NCBI GenBank assembly: GCA_031286615.1
Contig: JAITUA010000021.1
Coordinates: 1 to 64,000, forward strand
DNA length: 64,000 nt
Source: Chryseobacterium sp.
GTDB lineage: Bacteria > Bacteroidota > Bacteroidia > Flavobacteriales > Weeksellaceae
Reading direction: 5' to 3'
A model generated the notes under the pieces. The model was given only the letters and a program-made list of their open reading frames with translations, was not told the DNA's origin and made no database searches. Below, one piece after another: positions 7,268 to 16,003 of the stretch; within the stretch, counting starts at the first letter, position 1; every line of letters starts with the position of its first letter. A program made the translations under genes and the position numbers.

Positions 7268-10200
7268 TTATAAATAGATAATCTGTGTTTTAAGTACCTT
7301 TTTACCCAGACGTTCAAGAATATTTTTATAACCTTGCACTTGTGCCTCATCCTTAGTTTTCTGTTCACCAGTCTTAAAATCAACAATGATATACCCTTCC
7401 TCACCCTTTAAAATACGGTCAGGCCTGAAGATATGACTTTCTCCGTTTTCAGAGATCATAATATCTTTCTCGTTGATTACTTCCCATTTTTCATCAAAGA
7501 ATTCCGCATACGTTTTCACGATTTCTTCTAAAGTAAGTTGTATTTCATTTTTTTCCTCAAGCGTGATCTGCCCGTCCAGCGCATATCCTTCCAGTACTTT
7601 TGAAATATCTTTCTCAGTATTGATTTTTGATAAAAGCTCATGAACGAATAATCCGATTCTTACTTTCTCATTTCGTACCTGATAGTTTTTAGACGGCGTT
7701 GCAATCTTGATAGAAGTACTTTTTTCATTGACATTCTTAAGATCCTGAATATTCTGTGTTTTAAAAGATGAACTTTTTTCTTTCGAATATTTTTTCAGCA
7801 TTTCAGGATTCACTTCATACACATCAAACTCGTCGGCCTGTTCTGTATTTTTTGTTTGAAGGAATTCAAGAAGCTCAAGATTATTAGAGGTCTTATTGGC
7901 TTTCTGAATATAGAAAAACAGCTGTTCAACAGGTCTGGTGGTTGCAACATACTGCAGACATAACCTGTCAATCATATTTTTATAAGAATTTTTGCTGTTG
8001 AAAAATAGAATTTCCTCATCATAAACTTCAAGATTCTTATTAAACTGATTGATGTTCACAGATTTTAAAGCTTCATTTTCATTCGTATCAAACCAGTTGG
8101 TAAATTCATTATCCCGGTTTTTGTTCATCATAGGAATAAAAACAATAGGGAATTCCAGCCCTTTAGACTTGTGGATAGTCATGATCTGGATCGCATCAAT
8201 ATTTTCTGAAGCCTGGATGGTGTAAGAAGAAGCTTCTTCATCCCAATATTTCAAAAACTCTTTCGTACTGGCACCTGCATTCTGGGTGAAGTTGAAAAGC
8301 ATTTCCAGGAAGTTCAGTAAAAAGTCGGTCTCTTTCTTTTCAACAGAAAATTCGTTGATATAATACTCTATAAAATTATACAGATTAAACCTCGGGAAAT
8401 TATCCTGCTTAAGCTGCAGCGAATATTTCTGCTGAATAAACTGAAGTATTTCTTCATGTCCTTCAATATCCAGGATTTCCTTCATTTCTAAAGTGAAATC
8501 CGGCATATGAATTTTTCCCAGTGTATTCAGATGATACATCATCATGATCAGGCAATGCTTATTCTTAGGATTAAGTTCCCATCGCAGAAATTCAATCACA
8601 GCTTTTAAGGTATTGGAAAGTTCCAGTGTAAGGCCTTTATCGGAAATTGTTTTAATATTCGTTTCCCCACCACGATATTGAACCTTTAAGCTTCCCAGTT
8701 TTTGAGAGTAGCTGAAAATATCAAAATTTCCACGACAGAGAATTGTAATATCAGAAAACTTAAAACCGTTGTTTAGGCATTCCTGGATGTCTTTCCGCAT
8801 TCTTTCTGAAGTATCATTATAAAACTCTTCATTCGTAAGATTGTCGATCAGGTTTACCTTTACACGTCCGTCATTCTTTGATTTTGGACTTTGCTCAGCA
8901 TCTTCCCCGAAAATATTTTGATGTTCCTCTAAAAGTCCTTCAGAATGGAAACGGTACAGCTCATTATTGAACTGTACAATATTTCTGGCACTTCTCCAGT
9001 TGTCCTTTAAGACAAGAAGATCGGCTTCCTTCGGTGAAAATTCTTTTTTATTGATGATATCCAGCATCAGTTTACTCTCTCCACCACGGAACCTGTAAAT
9101 ACTCTGCTTGGGATCTCCTACCAAAGTAAATGATGTATATTCCGTAGAAACACTATGATCTCTCAGCGGAACAAAATTTTGCCACTGCAGTTCTGATGTA
9201 TCCTGGAACTCATCAAAGAAATAATGCTGAAACTGTGCCCCTATCTTTTCGTAAATAAAAGCAGAAGGTTCATTTTTAAGATTTTCATTGATCAGGATAT
9301 TAAATTTAGAAAGAAGTACAAGATCATTTTCCTCTTCAATTTTTTGAAGTTCATCCTGAATATCCTTATTTACCTTTAAAGGAAGAAGAGCAGACAAAAC
9401 TTTCTCTTTCTTCTGGGTCTCAATGTACAGAAGGATAAGTTTCATTCTGTGATCAAGAAGTTGGTCGAGAATCTCAAAGATATCAGATTCTTTATGCTTT
9501 GATTTTGAAGAGGCTCCCTTTCTGTAATTGTTGATAACAGACTCTTCCTGAGTAGTTGGAAAAGGAAATCCGGCTCTTTTCTGTTGGTAAAAATCTATGA
9601 CCTTCGTAAAGAAGCCTCCGATTCCGTTTTTACCCTGAGCAAAATCTTCAATATCAATATTTCTTGATTTGAATAATTCAATAGAGCTGGCAGCAAGTTC
9701 TGCAGACTGTTTTTTATTGAGAACAATTTCTTTACGAAGTGTATTCTTTATCTTCTCATAATTGGCATCGTCAAAACTTTTATTGCTTTTCAGATGTTCA
9801 TAGTGAATATCCTTTACAAATTCTTTTGCCGAATCATAAAGGTTTTTGTTAAGATTAATTCTTTCATTATTTTCAAGACTGTAGTCTACATAATCCATGA
9901 AAGAATTGGAAATTGTTTCATTTTCTCCGATCTGATCCAGCATTTTATCAACCGCTTCTATCAAAAAGGGTTCAGCTTCAATTTCAAGATTAAAATTTTT
10001 AGCCAGTCCCAATTCATAAGAAAAGCTTCTTACCAACCTTGAATTAAAACGGTCAATAGTTCCGATATTCAATGTGGAATAATTGTGGAGAACATAATCC
10101 AATAGTTTCTTAGAACGGTCATGAAGTTCATCAATCGTAATTTTTAAACCCTGTTCTTCAAAAGCTTTCTGGATATTTTTCAGATCCGTGTTCTCTGCGT

Positions 10201-10408
10201 AATCTTTAGCGGAGAAATTTCCCAACCAGGATAAAATTCTTTCCTTCATCTCGTTGGCTGCCTTATTGGTGAAAGTCAGAGCGAGAATATTCCTGATCGA
10301 CTGCTGTTGATTAGGATAGCGGAGACAGATCATCAAAAGCCTTTGTACCAGGGCATAGGTTTTCCCGGATCCGGCAGAAGCATTGATGACTGTGTAAGAA
10401 TTTTGCAT
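7268..10408 (-). CDS. AddA-like UvrD-type helicase/nuclease
   Basis: The 1046-residue protein has the superfamily 1A helicase motifs in order: Walker A ASAGSGKT (about 10-17), Walker B in FDEFQDTSELQW (about 396), motif III VGDPKQSIYRFRGG (about 429) and motif V TIHKSKGLEFPIVFIP (about 743). The C-terminus carries a PD-(D/E)XK nuclease-like signature, FRPDRILKGEEGYIIVDFK (about 990-1010). This layout is that of AddA/RecB-type subunits, which resect double-strand ends for recombination. AddB-type partners usually sit next to it; here the neighbours are ferritin (convergent) and a divergent secreted-protein gene, so any partner is elsewhere. Conserved Walker A at the very N-terminus supports the start. 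Confidence 0.9.
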   Translation of the reverse strand: MQNSYTVINASAGSGKTYALVQRLLMICLRYPNQQQSIRNILALTFTNKAANEMKERILSWLGNFSAKDYAENTDLKNIQKAFEEQGLKITIDELHDRSKKLLDYVLHNYSTLNIGTIDRFNSRLVRSFSYELGLAKNFNLEIEAEPFLIEAVDKMLDQIGENETISNSFMDYVDYSLENNERINLNKNLYDSAKEFVKDIHYEHLKSNKSFDDANYEKIKNTLRKEIVLNKKQSAELAASSIELFKSRNIDIEDFAQGKNGIGGFFTKVIDFYQQKRAGFPFPTTQEESVINNYRKGASSKSKHKESDIFEILDQLLDHRMKLILLYIETQKKEKVLSALLPLKVNKDIQDELQKIEEENDLVLLSKFNILINENLKNEPSAFIYEKIGAQFQHYFFDEFQDTSELQWQNFVPLRDHSVSTEYTSFTLVGDPKQSIYRFRGGESKLMLDIINKKEFSPKEADLLVLKDNWRSARNIVQFNNELYRFHSEGLLEEHQNIFGEDAEQSPKSKNDGRVKVNLIDNLTNEEFYNDTSERMRKDIQECLNNGFKFSDITILCRGNFDIFSYSQKLGSLKVQYRGGETNIKTISDKGLTLELSNTLKAVIEFLRWELNPKNKHCLIMMMYHLNTLGKIHMPDFTLEMKEILDIEGHEEILQFIQQKYSLQLKQDNFPRFNLYNFIEYYINEFSVEKKETDFLLNFLEMLFNFTQNAGASTKEFLKYWDEEASSYTIQASENIDAIQIMTIHKSKGLEFPIVFIPMMNKNRDNEFTNWFDTNENEALKSVNINQFNKNLEVYDEEILFFNSKNSYKNMIDRLCLQYVATTRPVEQLFFYIQKANKTSNNLELLEFLQTKNTEQADEFDVYEVNPEMLKKYSKEKSSSFKTQNIQDLKNVNEKSTSIKIATPSKNYQVRNEKVRIGLFVHELLSKINTEKDISKVLEGYALDGQITLEEKNEIQLTLEEIVKTYAEFFDEKWEVINEKDIMISENGESHIFRPDRILKGEEGYIIVDFKTGEQKTKDEAQVQGYKNILERLGKKVLKTQIIYL

Positions 10409-10564
10409 TGTAAAAAGAGAATTGAGACTGCAAGTTAGCTAAAATTTAAAAGAAAATTTAACAATTTAATCGGGCTATTTAACAGTTTGGAAGGCAAAAA
10501 TCAAAAAGAAATATTAAAACGCGTTAACTGTGGTTAAACTTATGGTATACATTAAAAATAATTT

Positions 10565-10572
10565 TAGCTTTG
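10565..10572 (+). promoter_or_regulatory. -7 promoter box of the three-gene secreted-protein operon
   Basis: TAGCTTTG is an exact TAnnTTTG match. A -33 element is poor. The box overlaps the upstream TTG at 10570, so that codon cannot be the start, and the GTG at 10591 becomes the best candidate. Confidence 0.5.
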
Positions 10573-10590
10573 CTTTATAAAAAACAGCCA

Positions 10591-11337
10591 GTGAAACTCA
10601 AACTATTCTTTTTTTTATCCTTTATTTTTTTTATCCATACCCATGCCCAAAGTTATATATTCGGAAAGATTACTTCTGAAAACGGTGCTGAAATGGAAGA
10701 TGTAAATGTAATCAATATCCGGACTGATGAAATAGTACTTTCAAACAGAGACGGACATTTTATGATTTCCGGAAAACAAGGGGATGAATTACGTTTTATA
10801 AAAGCAGGGTACGAAAGACTCATGAGGAAAGTTTCTCAGGAAAATGTACAGTCTCCTATGAATATAACCCTTGTTCGCCAAACCATTCAGATTCCTGAAG
10901 TGGAAGTAAAGCAAGGTCTTACCGGAAACCTGAAAATAGATTCAAAACTCTACAACAAGCCGAAAAAGGTTGAAAAGCTCATCAAAGAGATAGACCAATA
11001 TATTGCTCAGAAATCTGACCCGAGAATATTGGCGGCAAAACCGGGTGAATTTGTACAGCCTAAAGGTCAGGGATTCTCTATAGGAAAAGTAAAAGATAAA
11101 TGGGATGATGTAGATTTGATGCAATATATCAGAGCAAGTTTAGGTGATGATTATTTTACCAATCTTAAGATTGAAAAACCTCTGATAGACCACTTTATTT
11201 ATTATGTCTTTGCAGGTGGTTTTGAAAGAAAAAAAATACTGAAGTATGGATTCTGCAGTGAAGCTGATCTGAACAGGTTCCAACGTTTTGTTCTGACAAG
11301 AATTTCATCCTATCGTGCTCCACAAACGAAAAGATAA
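10591..11337 (+). CDS. Secreted CarboxypepD_reg-like protein, first of a tandem triplet
   Basis: The 248-residue product has a signal peptide (KLKLFFFLSFIFFIHTHAQS) followed by a carboxypeptidase-D regulatory-like beta-sandwich (about 23-100), with GKITSENGAEMEDVNVINI and a conserved DELRFIKAGYERL edge. After PEVEVKQGLTGNLKIDSK comes a helical region of unknown function ending in DDYFTNLKIEK and a Phe-rich helix. Domains of this sort are found at the N-terminus of TonB-dependent receptors; here they are on small periplasmic proteins. GTG at 10591 is preferred as start because of the promoter box. The stop codon abuts the next ATG, so the three genes are co-transcribed and probably translationally coupled. 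Confidence 0.75.
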   Translation: MKLKLFFFLSFIFFIHTHAQSYIFGKITSENGAEMEDVNVINIRTDEIVLSNRDGHFMISGKQGDELRFIKAGYERLMRKVSQENVQSPMNITLVRQTIQIPEVEVKQGLTGNLKIDSKLYNKPKKVEKLIKEIDQYIAQKSDPRILAAKPGEFVQPKGQGFSIGKVKDKWDDVDLMQYIRASLGDDYFTNLKIEKPLIDHFIYYVFAGGFERKKILKYGFCSEADLNRFQRFVLTRISSYRAPQTKR

Positions 11338-12156
11338 ATGGAGTTGATATATACCGGAAGGATTTTATTTCTTGTGCTTTTTTGTATCGCCTCGGGATTG
11401 TGGGCACAGCAAAAGATATCGGGAAAAGTGATTACTGGGAATGAACTGGATTTAACTCCTGTACTTGTTGTCAATATTTCAACAGGTAAAAGCAAGTTAA
11501 GTGATATGTCCGGGAAATTTGAGATTGAAGCAAAAGAAAATGATGAGGTCAGATTTGTTAAAGAAGGATACTATCGTGTTGATAAGAAGATTACCAGTGA
11601 AGAAATGAATTCTCCATTGAATATTATTCTCAAAAGAATGGAAATCCAGATTCCTGAAGTAAAAATTACCTATAAGCCTACAGGAAATTTAGCGAAAGAT
11701 AATCAGCATTTGAATGAATCAAGAAAGCTGCAGACATTAAAATCAGACATGGAGGATTATATGAAAAGTCCGCTTGATCAACCTTTGCCGAATAATACCA
11801 TTTCAAAAACTTTTACGGGACATGATTACAATGTAGGACAGGTAAACCTGTTTGGCGTATTTAATGCTGTATCAGGGTTGGTAAAGAAGGTGACAAAACC
11901 TAAAATTACCAAAGCGAATTATAATGAAACTCAGGATTTCCTCAAAAGAGTAAAAAATGAAGTAAATCTGAGTTTCCTGAAAAAATACGGAATGGATGAG
12001 GAGCAGATAGATACTTTTCTCCTCTATGCAGAAAAGACACGTTCACTGGCAAAAAGATACAGGAAAGATTTTCAAATAAGTGTTGTGGAATACGAGCTTA
12101 AAATAGCATTCGGGGAATACAGCAAAATGAATAAATTAGAAGGAACTAGAGAATAA
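11338..12156 (+). CDS. Secreted CarboxypepD_reg-like protein, second of the triplet
   Basis: The 272-residue product is a paralogue of both neighbours. It has a hydrophobic signal peptide ending in SGLWAQQ, the GKVITGNELDLTPVLVVNI strand pair, the NDEVRFVKEGYYRV signature, and the shared IQIPEVKITYKPTGNLAKD linker (compare IQIPEVEVKQGLTGNLKID in the first copy). The C-terminal half contains NLSFLKKYGMDEEQIDTFLLYAE, which corresponds to DDYFTNLKIEKPLIDHFIYYVF upstream. Function is unknown; export to the periplasm is likely. The ATG follows the preceding stop without a gap. Confidence 0.75.
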   Translation: MELIYTGRILFLVLFCIASGLWAQQKISGKVITGNELDLTPVLVVNISTGKSKLSDMSGKFEIEAKENDEVRFVKEGYYRVDKKITSEEMNSPLNIILKRMEIQIPEVKITYKPTGNLAKDNQHLNESRKLQTLKSDMEDYMKSPLDQPLPNNTISKTFTGHDYNVGQVNLFGVFNAVSGLVKKVTKPKITKANYNETQDFLKRVKNEVNLSFLKKYGMDEEQIDTFLLYAEKTRSLAKRYRKDFQISVVEYELKIAFGEYSKMNKLEGTRE

Positions 12157-12162
12157 TAAAAG

Positions 12163-12975
12163 TTGGGGTATATAACTGAAAATATTGAAACATTTAGGCA
12201 AAGAAAATTTCTTCTTTTCCTTATGCTTCTGTGCAGTACTTTTATTTTTTCTCAGCAGACAGTAACGGGACGGGTAGTGGATGATAATGGGGAAAACCTG
12301 AGTAAAGTAATTGTTATCAACATGTCTTCCGACAAAAAAGTATATTCTGATTCAGAGGGTGTATTTTCTATAGAGGCCAATCCCAATGATGAACTTCGGT
12401 TTGTAAAAGAAGACTTTAACAGAACATCCAGAAGAGTTCTTATCAATGGTATTAATCCACCTTTATTCATTACACTTTATCAGATTGCGAGAGATGTGGG
12501 AGAAGTAAAGATCGTAAAAAAACTTACAGGAGATCTGGAGACAGATTCCCGTATTGTGGCAAAAGTAGATAAAGGAGAACAGGTGAGAGATGCTGTAGGA
12601 CTTCCGCAGCCGGTGGGAAAAATGAGAGAAAAGCCGGCCGAAGTGAAAAGTGTTCTTTTGCCAATACTCTTAGGAAATCTGAATGTTCAGGGAGTGTATG
12701 ATCTGATAAGCGGTAAAGCCAGAAGACAGAAAAGACAATACAGATATGATGACCTTCAGGAACATATTGCCTGGATTCGGGACAGGATAGATGATGATTA
12801 TTTTGTAAAAGCCGGAATTCCTGCCGACAGAATCTCAGAATTCATACAGTTTTCATTTTTAGCGAAGCCTCAGGTACGAACGTATGTGAAAGCAAAAAAT
12901 CTTTCAGGTGTAATGTTAAGGTTAGAAGAAACGGCACCTCTTTTTATCCAAAGATTGAAAGAGAATCAAAAGTAG
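12163..12975 (+). CDS. Secreted CarboxypepD_reg-like protein, third of the triplet
   Basis: The 270-residue paralogue begins 6 bases after the previous stop, apparently at a TTG; no ATG lies upstream of the basic n-region RQRKFLLF of its signal peptide (ending STFIFSQQ). The CarboxypepD_reg-like domain shows TGRVVDDNGENLSKVIVIN and NDELRFVKEDFNRT. The C-terminal segment again has a DDYFVKAGIPADRISEFIQFSF unit matching the other two copies. No catalytic residues are evident. The triplet probably arose by tandem duplication; what the three proteins act on is unknown. Confidence 0.7.
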   Translation: MGYITENIETFRQRKFLLFLMLLCSTFIFSQQTVTGRVVDDNGENLSKVIVINMSSDKKVYSDSEGVFSIEANPNDELRFVKEDFNRTSRRVLINGINPPLFITLYQIARDVGEVKIVKKLTGDLETDSRIVAKVDKGEQVRDAVGLPQPVGKMREKPAEVKSVLLPILLGNLNVQGVYDLISGKARRQKRQYRYDDLQEHIAWIRDRIDDDYFVKAGIPADRISEFIQFSFLAKPQVRTYVKAKNLSGVMLRLEETAPLFIQRLKENQK

Positions 12976-13057
12976 TTTAAATGTTAAGAAAATCTTAAAA
13001 TATTGGAATGGTAATTGATGCAATCTAAGGTAACAACAACCCAAATTCACAAGTTTT

Positions 13058-13792
13058 ATGAATAAAAACATTTTTGCAGTAGCCATAGCCGCACTGGGCT
13101 TCATAATCGGGCTCGGATTTCTAGGAAACGCCATTAAAAACAGAAACAAATCTGAAAATACGATTTCCGTAACAGGTCTCGGTACAAAACAGTTTACATC
13201 TGATCTGATCACCTGGTCCGGAAGTTTTTCCAAAAATAATCCTGAACTTAAATCGGCTTATGATGAGCTGGCGATGGATAGAAAAGTCATCAATGATTAT
13301 CTGCTTTCCAAAGGGATACAGCAGAAGGAGATTGTATTTTCTTCCGTGGATATCCAAAAACAGTTCAGAAGCTATAATGATTCAAACGGAAACTATGTAC
13401 AGGGGGAATTCTCAGGTTATAATCTTACTCAAAAAGTTTCTATAGAAAGTAAAGAAGTTGGCAAAATAGAAAACCTTTCCAGAAATATTACGGAAATTAT
13501 CAATCGCGGAATTGAATTCACTTCATCTTCACCAGCTTATTTTTATACTAAGCTGGCTACCGTAAAACAGGAAATGATTGCCAGCGCAACAAAAGATGCC
13601 AAAGAACGTGCTGAAAAAATTGCGGAAAACTCGGGGAGCAACCTGGGAAATCTAAAAAAAGCAACAATGGGAGTAATCCAGATTACAGCACCCAATTCTA
13701 ATGAAGATTATTCTTATGGAGGAACGTTCAATACTTCATCCAAAGAAAAAGAAGCCAGTATTACAATAAAACTGGAGTACGAAGTAAATTAA
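13058..13792 (+). CDS. SIMPL-domain (DUF541) envelope protein
   Basis: The 244-residue protein has an N-terminal uncleaved-looking membrane segment (about 5-22, IFAVAIAALGFIIGLGFLG) and a SIMPL/DUF541 domain. Typical points are ENTISVTGLGTKQFTSDLITW, the YNLTQKVSIESKEVGKI strand and the late KDAKERAEKIAENSGSNLG helix. SIMPL proteins are periplasmic (OmpR-independent BP26-like in some bacteria) with no firmly assigned general function. It faces the acetyltransferase gene and shares a symmetric terminator with it. Confidence 0.85.
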   Translation: MNKNIFAVAIAALGFIIGLGFLGNAIKNRNKSENTISVTGLGTKQFTSDLITWSGSFSKNNPELKSAYDELAMDRKVINDYLLSKGIQQKEIVFSSVDIQKQFRSYNDSNGNYVQGEFSGYNLTQKVSIESKEVGKIENLSRNITEIINRGIEFTSSSPAYFYTKLATVKQEMIASATKDAKERAEKIAENSGSNLGNLKKATMGVIQITAPNSNEDYSYGGTFNTSSKEKEASITIKLEYEVN

Positions 13793-13854
13793 TAGAACAG
13801 TTCAAAACCACAGAAAATTAAGTTTTAAAACTTTTGTGGAAAAAGATAAACAAT

Positions 13855-13886
13855 AAACGCCGGAGAAAGATTCCGGCGTTTTATAT
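13855..13886. terminator. Bidirectional terminator between the SIMPL and acetyltransferase genes
   Basis: AAACGCCGGA (13855-13864) and TCCGGCGTTT (13872-13881) form a perfect 10-bp stem between two convergent genes. Confidence 0.85.
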
Positions 13887-13888
13887 TT

Positions 13889-14401
13889 TTAATGATAAAT
13901 AATATCGTAAATTTCCTTTTTAGCTTCCTCCACATTTTCAGGAGCATAATTAGCAAGCAGCCATAAATTCAAAGACTTTTTTCCTTCGCCATAGCTCGGC
14001 TGAATATGGGTATCATCAATCAGGCTGAAATTATTCCTCTGATAAAAAGAATACCGTCTTGCAGCATCTTCACTCAAATCCGCAGGTTCAATTTCTAAAA
14101 TAACACCCGGATAGTTTTCTGAGATGTGATTGATGATATGAGAACCCAGTTTCTTACTTCTGAATGCTTCAAATACTTCAAAGTGCTCCACAAAAACAAA
14201 AGTGCTAAGCTCCCACAAGATGAGGTAGCCAATAGCCTCCGATTCATGAATAACAGACATAAACTTTACGTGCGGATTAGAAAATAAGCCTGTAAACTGT
14301 TCTTTATCTCGTTGCTCATCTACAGGAAAAGTAGTGGTATAAGAAGTATAGATTTCCTGAACTCTATGATCTTCAGCAGTTGTGATCGGTAAAAATTCCA
14401 T
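13889..14401 (-). CDS. GNAT-family N-acetyltransferase
   Basis: The 170-residue protein has the GNAT fold. Signs are the substrate-side strand SVIHESEAIGYLILWELST, strand four FVFVEHFEVFEAFRSKKLGSHIINHI containing the acetyl-CoA pyrophosphate-binding loop (FRSKKLG in place of Q/RxxGxG/A), and the C-terminal YQRNNFSLID unit. The substrate is not predictable. The gene starts 3 bases after the stop of the PspC gene upstream of it on the same strand, so the two form an operon. Confidence 0.85.
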   Translation of the reverse strand: MEFLPITTAEDHRVQEIYTSYTTTFPVDEQRDKEQFTGLFSNPHVKFMSVIHESEAIGYLILWELSTFVFVEHFEVFEAFRSKKLGSHIINHISENYPGVILEIEPADLSEDAARRYSFYQRNNFSLIDDTHIQPSYGEGKKSLNLWLLANYAPENVEEAKKEIYDIIYH

Positions 14402-14404
14402 AAT

Positions 14405-14626
14405 TTATAAATCAAAGACGCTGGGTCTTCTGGTGATGAAAATATCTTTAATCCAAAGGGTGAATGCTAATCCCAAATAGATCAGAAAGAAGAAGCCGGC
14501 TGTGGCAAAAGTAGAGTAGATAAAGAAAATTCTCAATTTTGAAACTGGAATTCCCAGCTTGGCACCCGTTCTTGTCAGTACACCAAACCACTCTCTTTCC
14601 ATTTTATGACGGATATTACTCAGCAT
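14405..14626 (-). CDS. Small PspC-domain membrane protein
   Basis: The 73-residue protein contains a PspC-type core: WFGVLTRTGAKLGIPVSKLR leads into a transmembrane helix (about 32-55, IFFIYSTFATAGFFFLIYLGLAF). It is an inner-membrane protein; PspC domains take part in envelope-stress signalling in other phyla, but the small bacteroidotal versions have no settled role. A second possible ATG lies at codon 9. It precedes the acetyltransferase gene by 3 bases. Confidence 0.75.
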   Translation of the reverse strand: MLSNIRHKMEREWFGVLTRTGAKLGIPVSKLRIFFIYSTFATAGFFFLIYLGLAFTLWIKDIFITRRPSVFDL

Positions 14627-14640
14627 TTCCAGATTGTTAT

Positions 14641-14661
14641 TTAAAAGTTTAAATCCAATAC
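14641..14661. repeat. 21-base duplicate of the DUF2851 gene end
   Basis: This segment (TTAAAAGTTTAAATCCAATA plus C) recurs exactly at 14727-14747, where it encodes the final GIGFKLLK of the DUF2851 protein. The copy here is in the spacer upstream of pspC and is not part of an intact gene. Confidence 0.8.
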
Positions 14662-14718
14662 TGCAAGTTAAGGAATTTTTTTGATAAGGTCTTTGTATGA
14701 TGCTGTCTATAAAGAGAA

Positions 14719-15975
14719 TTATTCTTTTAAAAGTTTAAATCCAATACCACACGCTAAACAGTTTTTTTCTTCACAATGAGTTTTATGATGATAGAGAAGA
14801 CTTTGGCTCTCCAGGGCATTAGTAATATTGAGTCCAAGTTTCTTCCAGCCTGTTATGATGGTATTTTTTTCGGGAGAAACGGTTTTGTACAGTTCAATAA
14901 TTTCATCAGCAATTTCTTCACGATGATATCTGTGATAAGTATATTTTAAAGGAAGAACGGTATTTAAAATAAGAAGATCAATGAAATCCTTGCTTAATGT
15001 TTTAGGCTGTACCTTTGAGATGTTGCCGAAATTAAAATGACAATCCCAGTATTCAGAAGCTTTTATAGATTTAAAAATATCATACAGCTGATCCGCATTT
15101 CTGGCTTCCATAATCTTAGAGAATAGATTCTGATGTTTGTAAAGGTCTGCCAGCTGAGACAATCGGATTGTAGGAAAATTGGGAGGTCTTAACCTTAAAA
15201 ACTTAGGATGGAACTTCAGATCTGAAATCGAAAATTTGGCTTTAATAAAATCAAATTCTCTTTTCCATATTTTCATCTGCCCATCTTTCGGATCCTCGAG
15301 CCATCCCGAAATTCCAAATACTAAGGCTTCAAGCTGAAGGGGATTCTGACGGATTTTATTAATAATACTGTAATCTACACTTTCAGCAATCTGCCGGAAA
15401 ATATGAGCATTGACTTTTAATCCGAATGAATAAGCAAAACTGTGAAATAGAACAGCTTCAAAATTGTTTTTATACCGAATTAAACTCTGTTCAAGTTCTT
15501 CAGATTTTTCGTTCAGTTTTTTCAGGATATTCTCTTCGTGGAAGTTGACAGGTACTTTTTTTGGATCAAAGATTTTTTCACAGGGAATAAATTCATTTCC
15601 ATTAATGAGCTTTTCATATTTCAAGATGATATTTTCATCGATATGATTTTTCAATTCCAACGTTGGAACCTGTTTTTCGGTAAGTTCTTGAATGTCTATG
15701 TCATGCTGAAGTACAACATGCAGAATAATATTGTGATAATTTGGATCTTTAGAATGATTGTGGAAAATCCAGTCTGAGGAACGAACATGCAGTTCTATGT
15801 TTCCGGCGAGAAGTAAGCCGTTGATTTTAATTTTAGCATCCAGAAAATCGGGGCCTGCATTTTTATTCCATTTTCCGAAATGGATGATGTCAACGGAATT
15901 TCCTTCAATATCCTTGAAGTCAAAATTTTTGAAAACCTTATAGTTCCAAAGATATTGAAGTAATTTTTCCGTCAT
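14719..15975 (-). CDS. DUF2851 family protein
   Basis: The 418-residue product matches the DUF2851 family of Bacteroidota: MTEKLLQYLWNYKVF at the start, FGKWNKNAGPDFLDAKIKI and GNIELHVRSSDW near residues 30-65, and a Cys pair close to the C-terminus (CEEKNCLACGIGFKLLKE) that could bind metal. The N-terminal DxK/E pattern (PDFLDAKI, GNIELHV) resembles a restriction-endonuclease-like core, but no function has been established as far as I know. It is cytoplasmic. The next minus-strand gene upstream is bshA, with a gap of 28 bases, suggesting co-transcription. Confidence 0.85.
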   Translation of the reverse strand: MTEKLLQYLWNYKVFKNFDFKDIEGNSVDIIHFGKWNKNAGPDFLDAKIKINGLLLAGNIELHVRSSDWIFHNHSKDPNYHNIILHVVLQHDIDIQELTEKQVPTLELKNHIDENIILKYEKLINGNEFIPCEKIFDPKKVPVNFHEENILKKLNEKSEELEQSLIRYKNNFEAVLFHSFAYSFGLKVNAHIFRQIAESVDYSIINKIRQNPLQLEALVFGISGWLEDPKDGQMKIWKREFDFIKAKFSISDLKFHPKFLRLRPPNFPTIRLSQLADLYKHQNLFSKIMEARNADQLYDIFKSIKASEYWDCHFNFGNISKVQPKTLSKDFIDLLILNTVLPLKYTYHRYHREEIADEIIELYKTVSPEKNTIITGWKKLGLNITNALESQSLLYHHKTHCEEKNCLACGIGFKLLKE

Positions 15976-16003
15976 AAGTGTGACGATAAATATAATAGAA
16001 ATA

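Noticed and set aside
10524-10539. TTAAC and TTAAAC upstream of the CarboxypepD_reg triplet
   Set aside because: Only two units, the second degenerate, 31 bases before the -7 box; it does not match the geometry of the two regulator arrays.
14641-14747. The 21-base repeat pair as a phage or integron attachment site
   Set aside because: No integrase, recombinase or tRNA gene is near, and one copy is simply the coding end of the DUF2851 gene.
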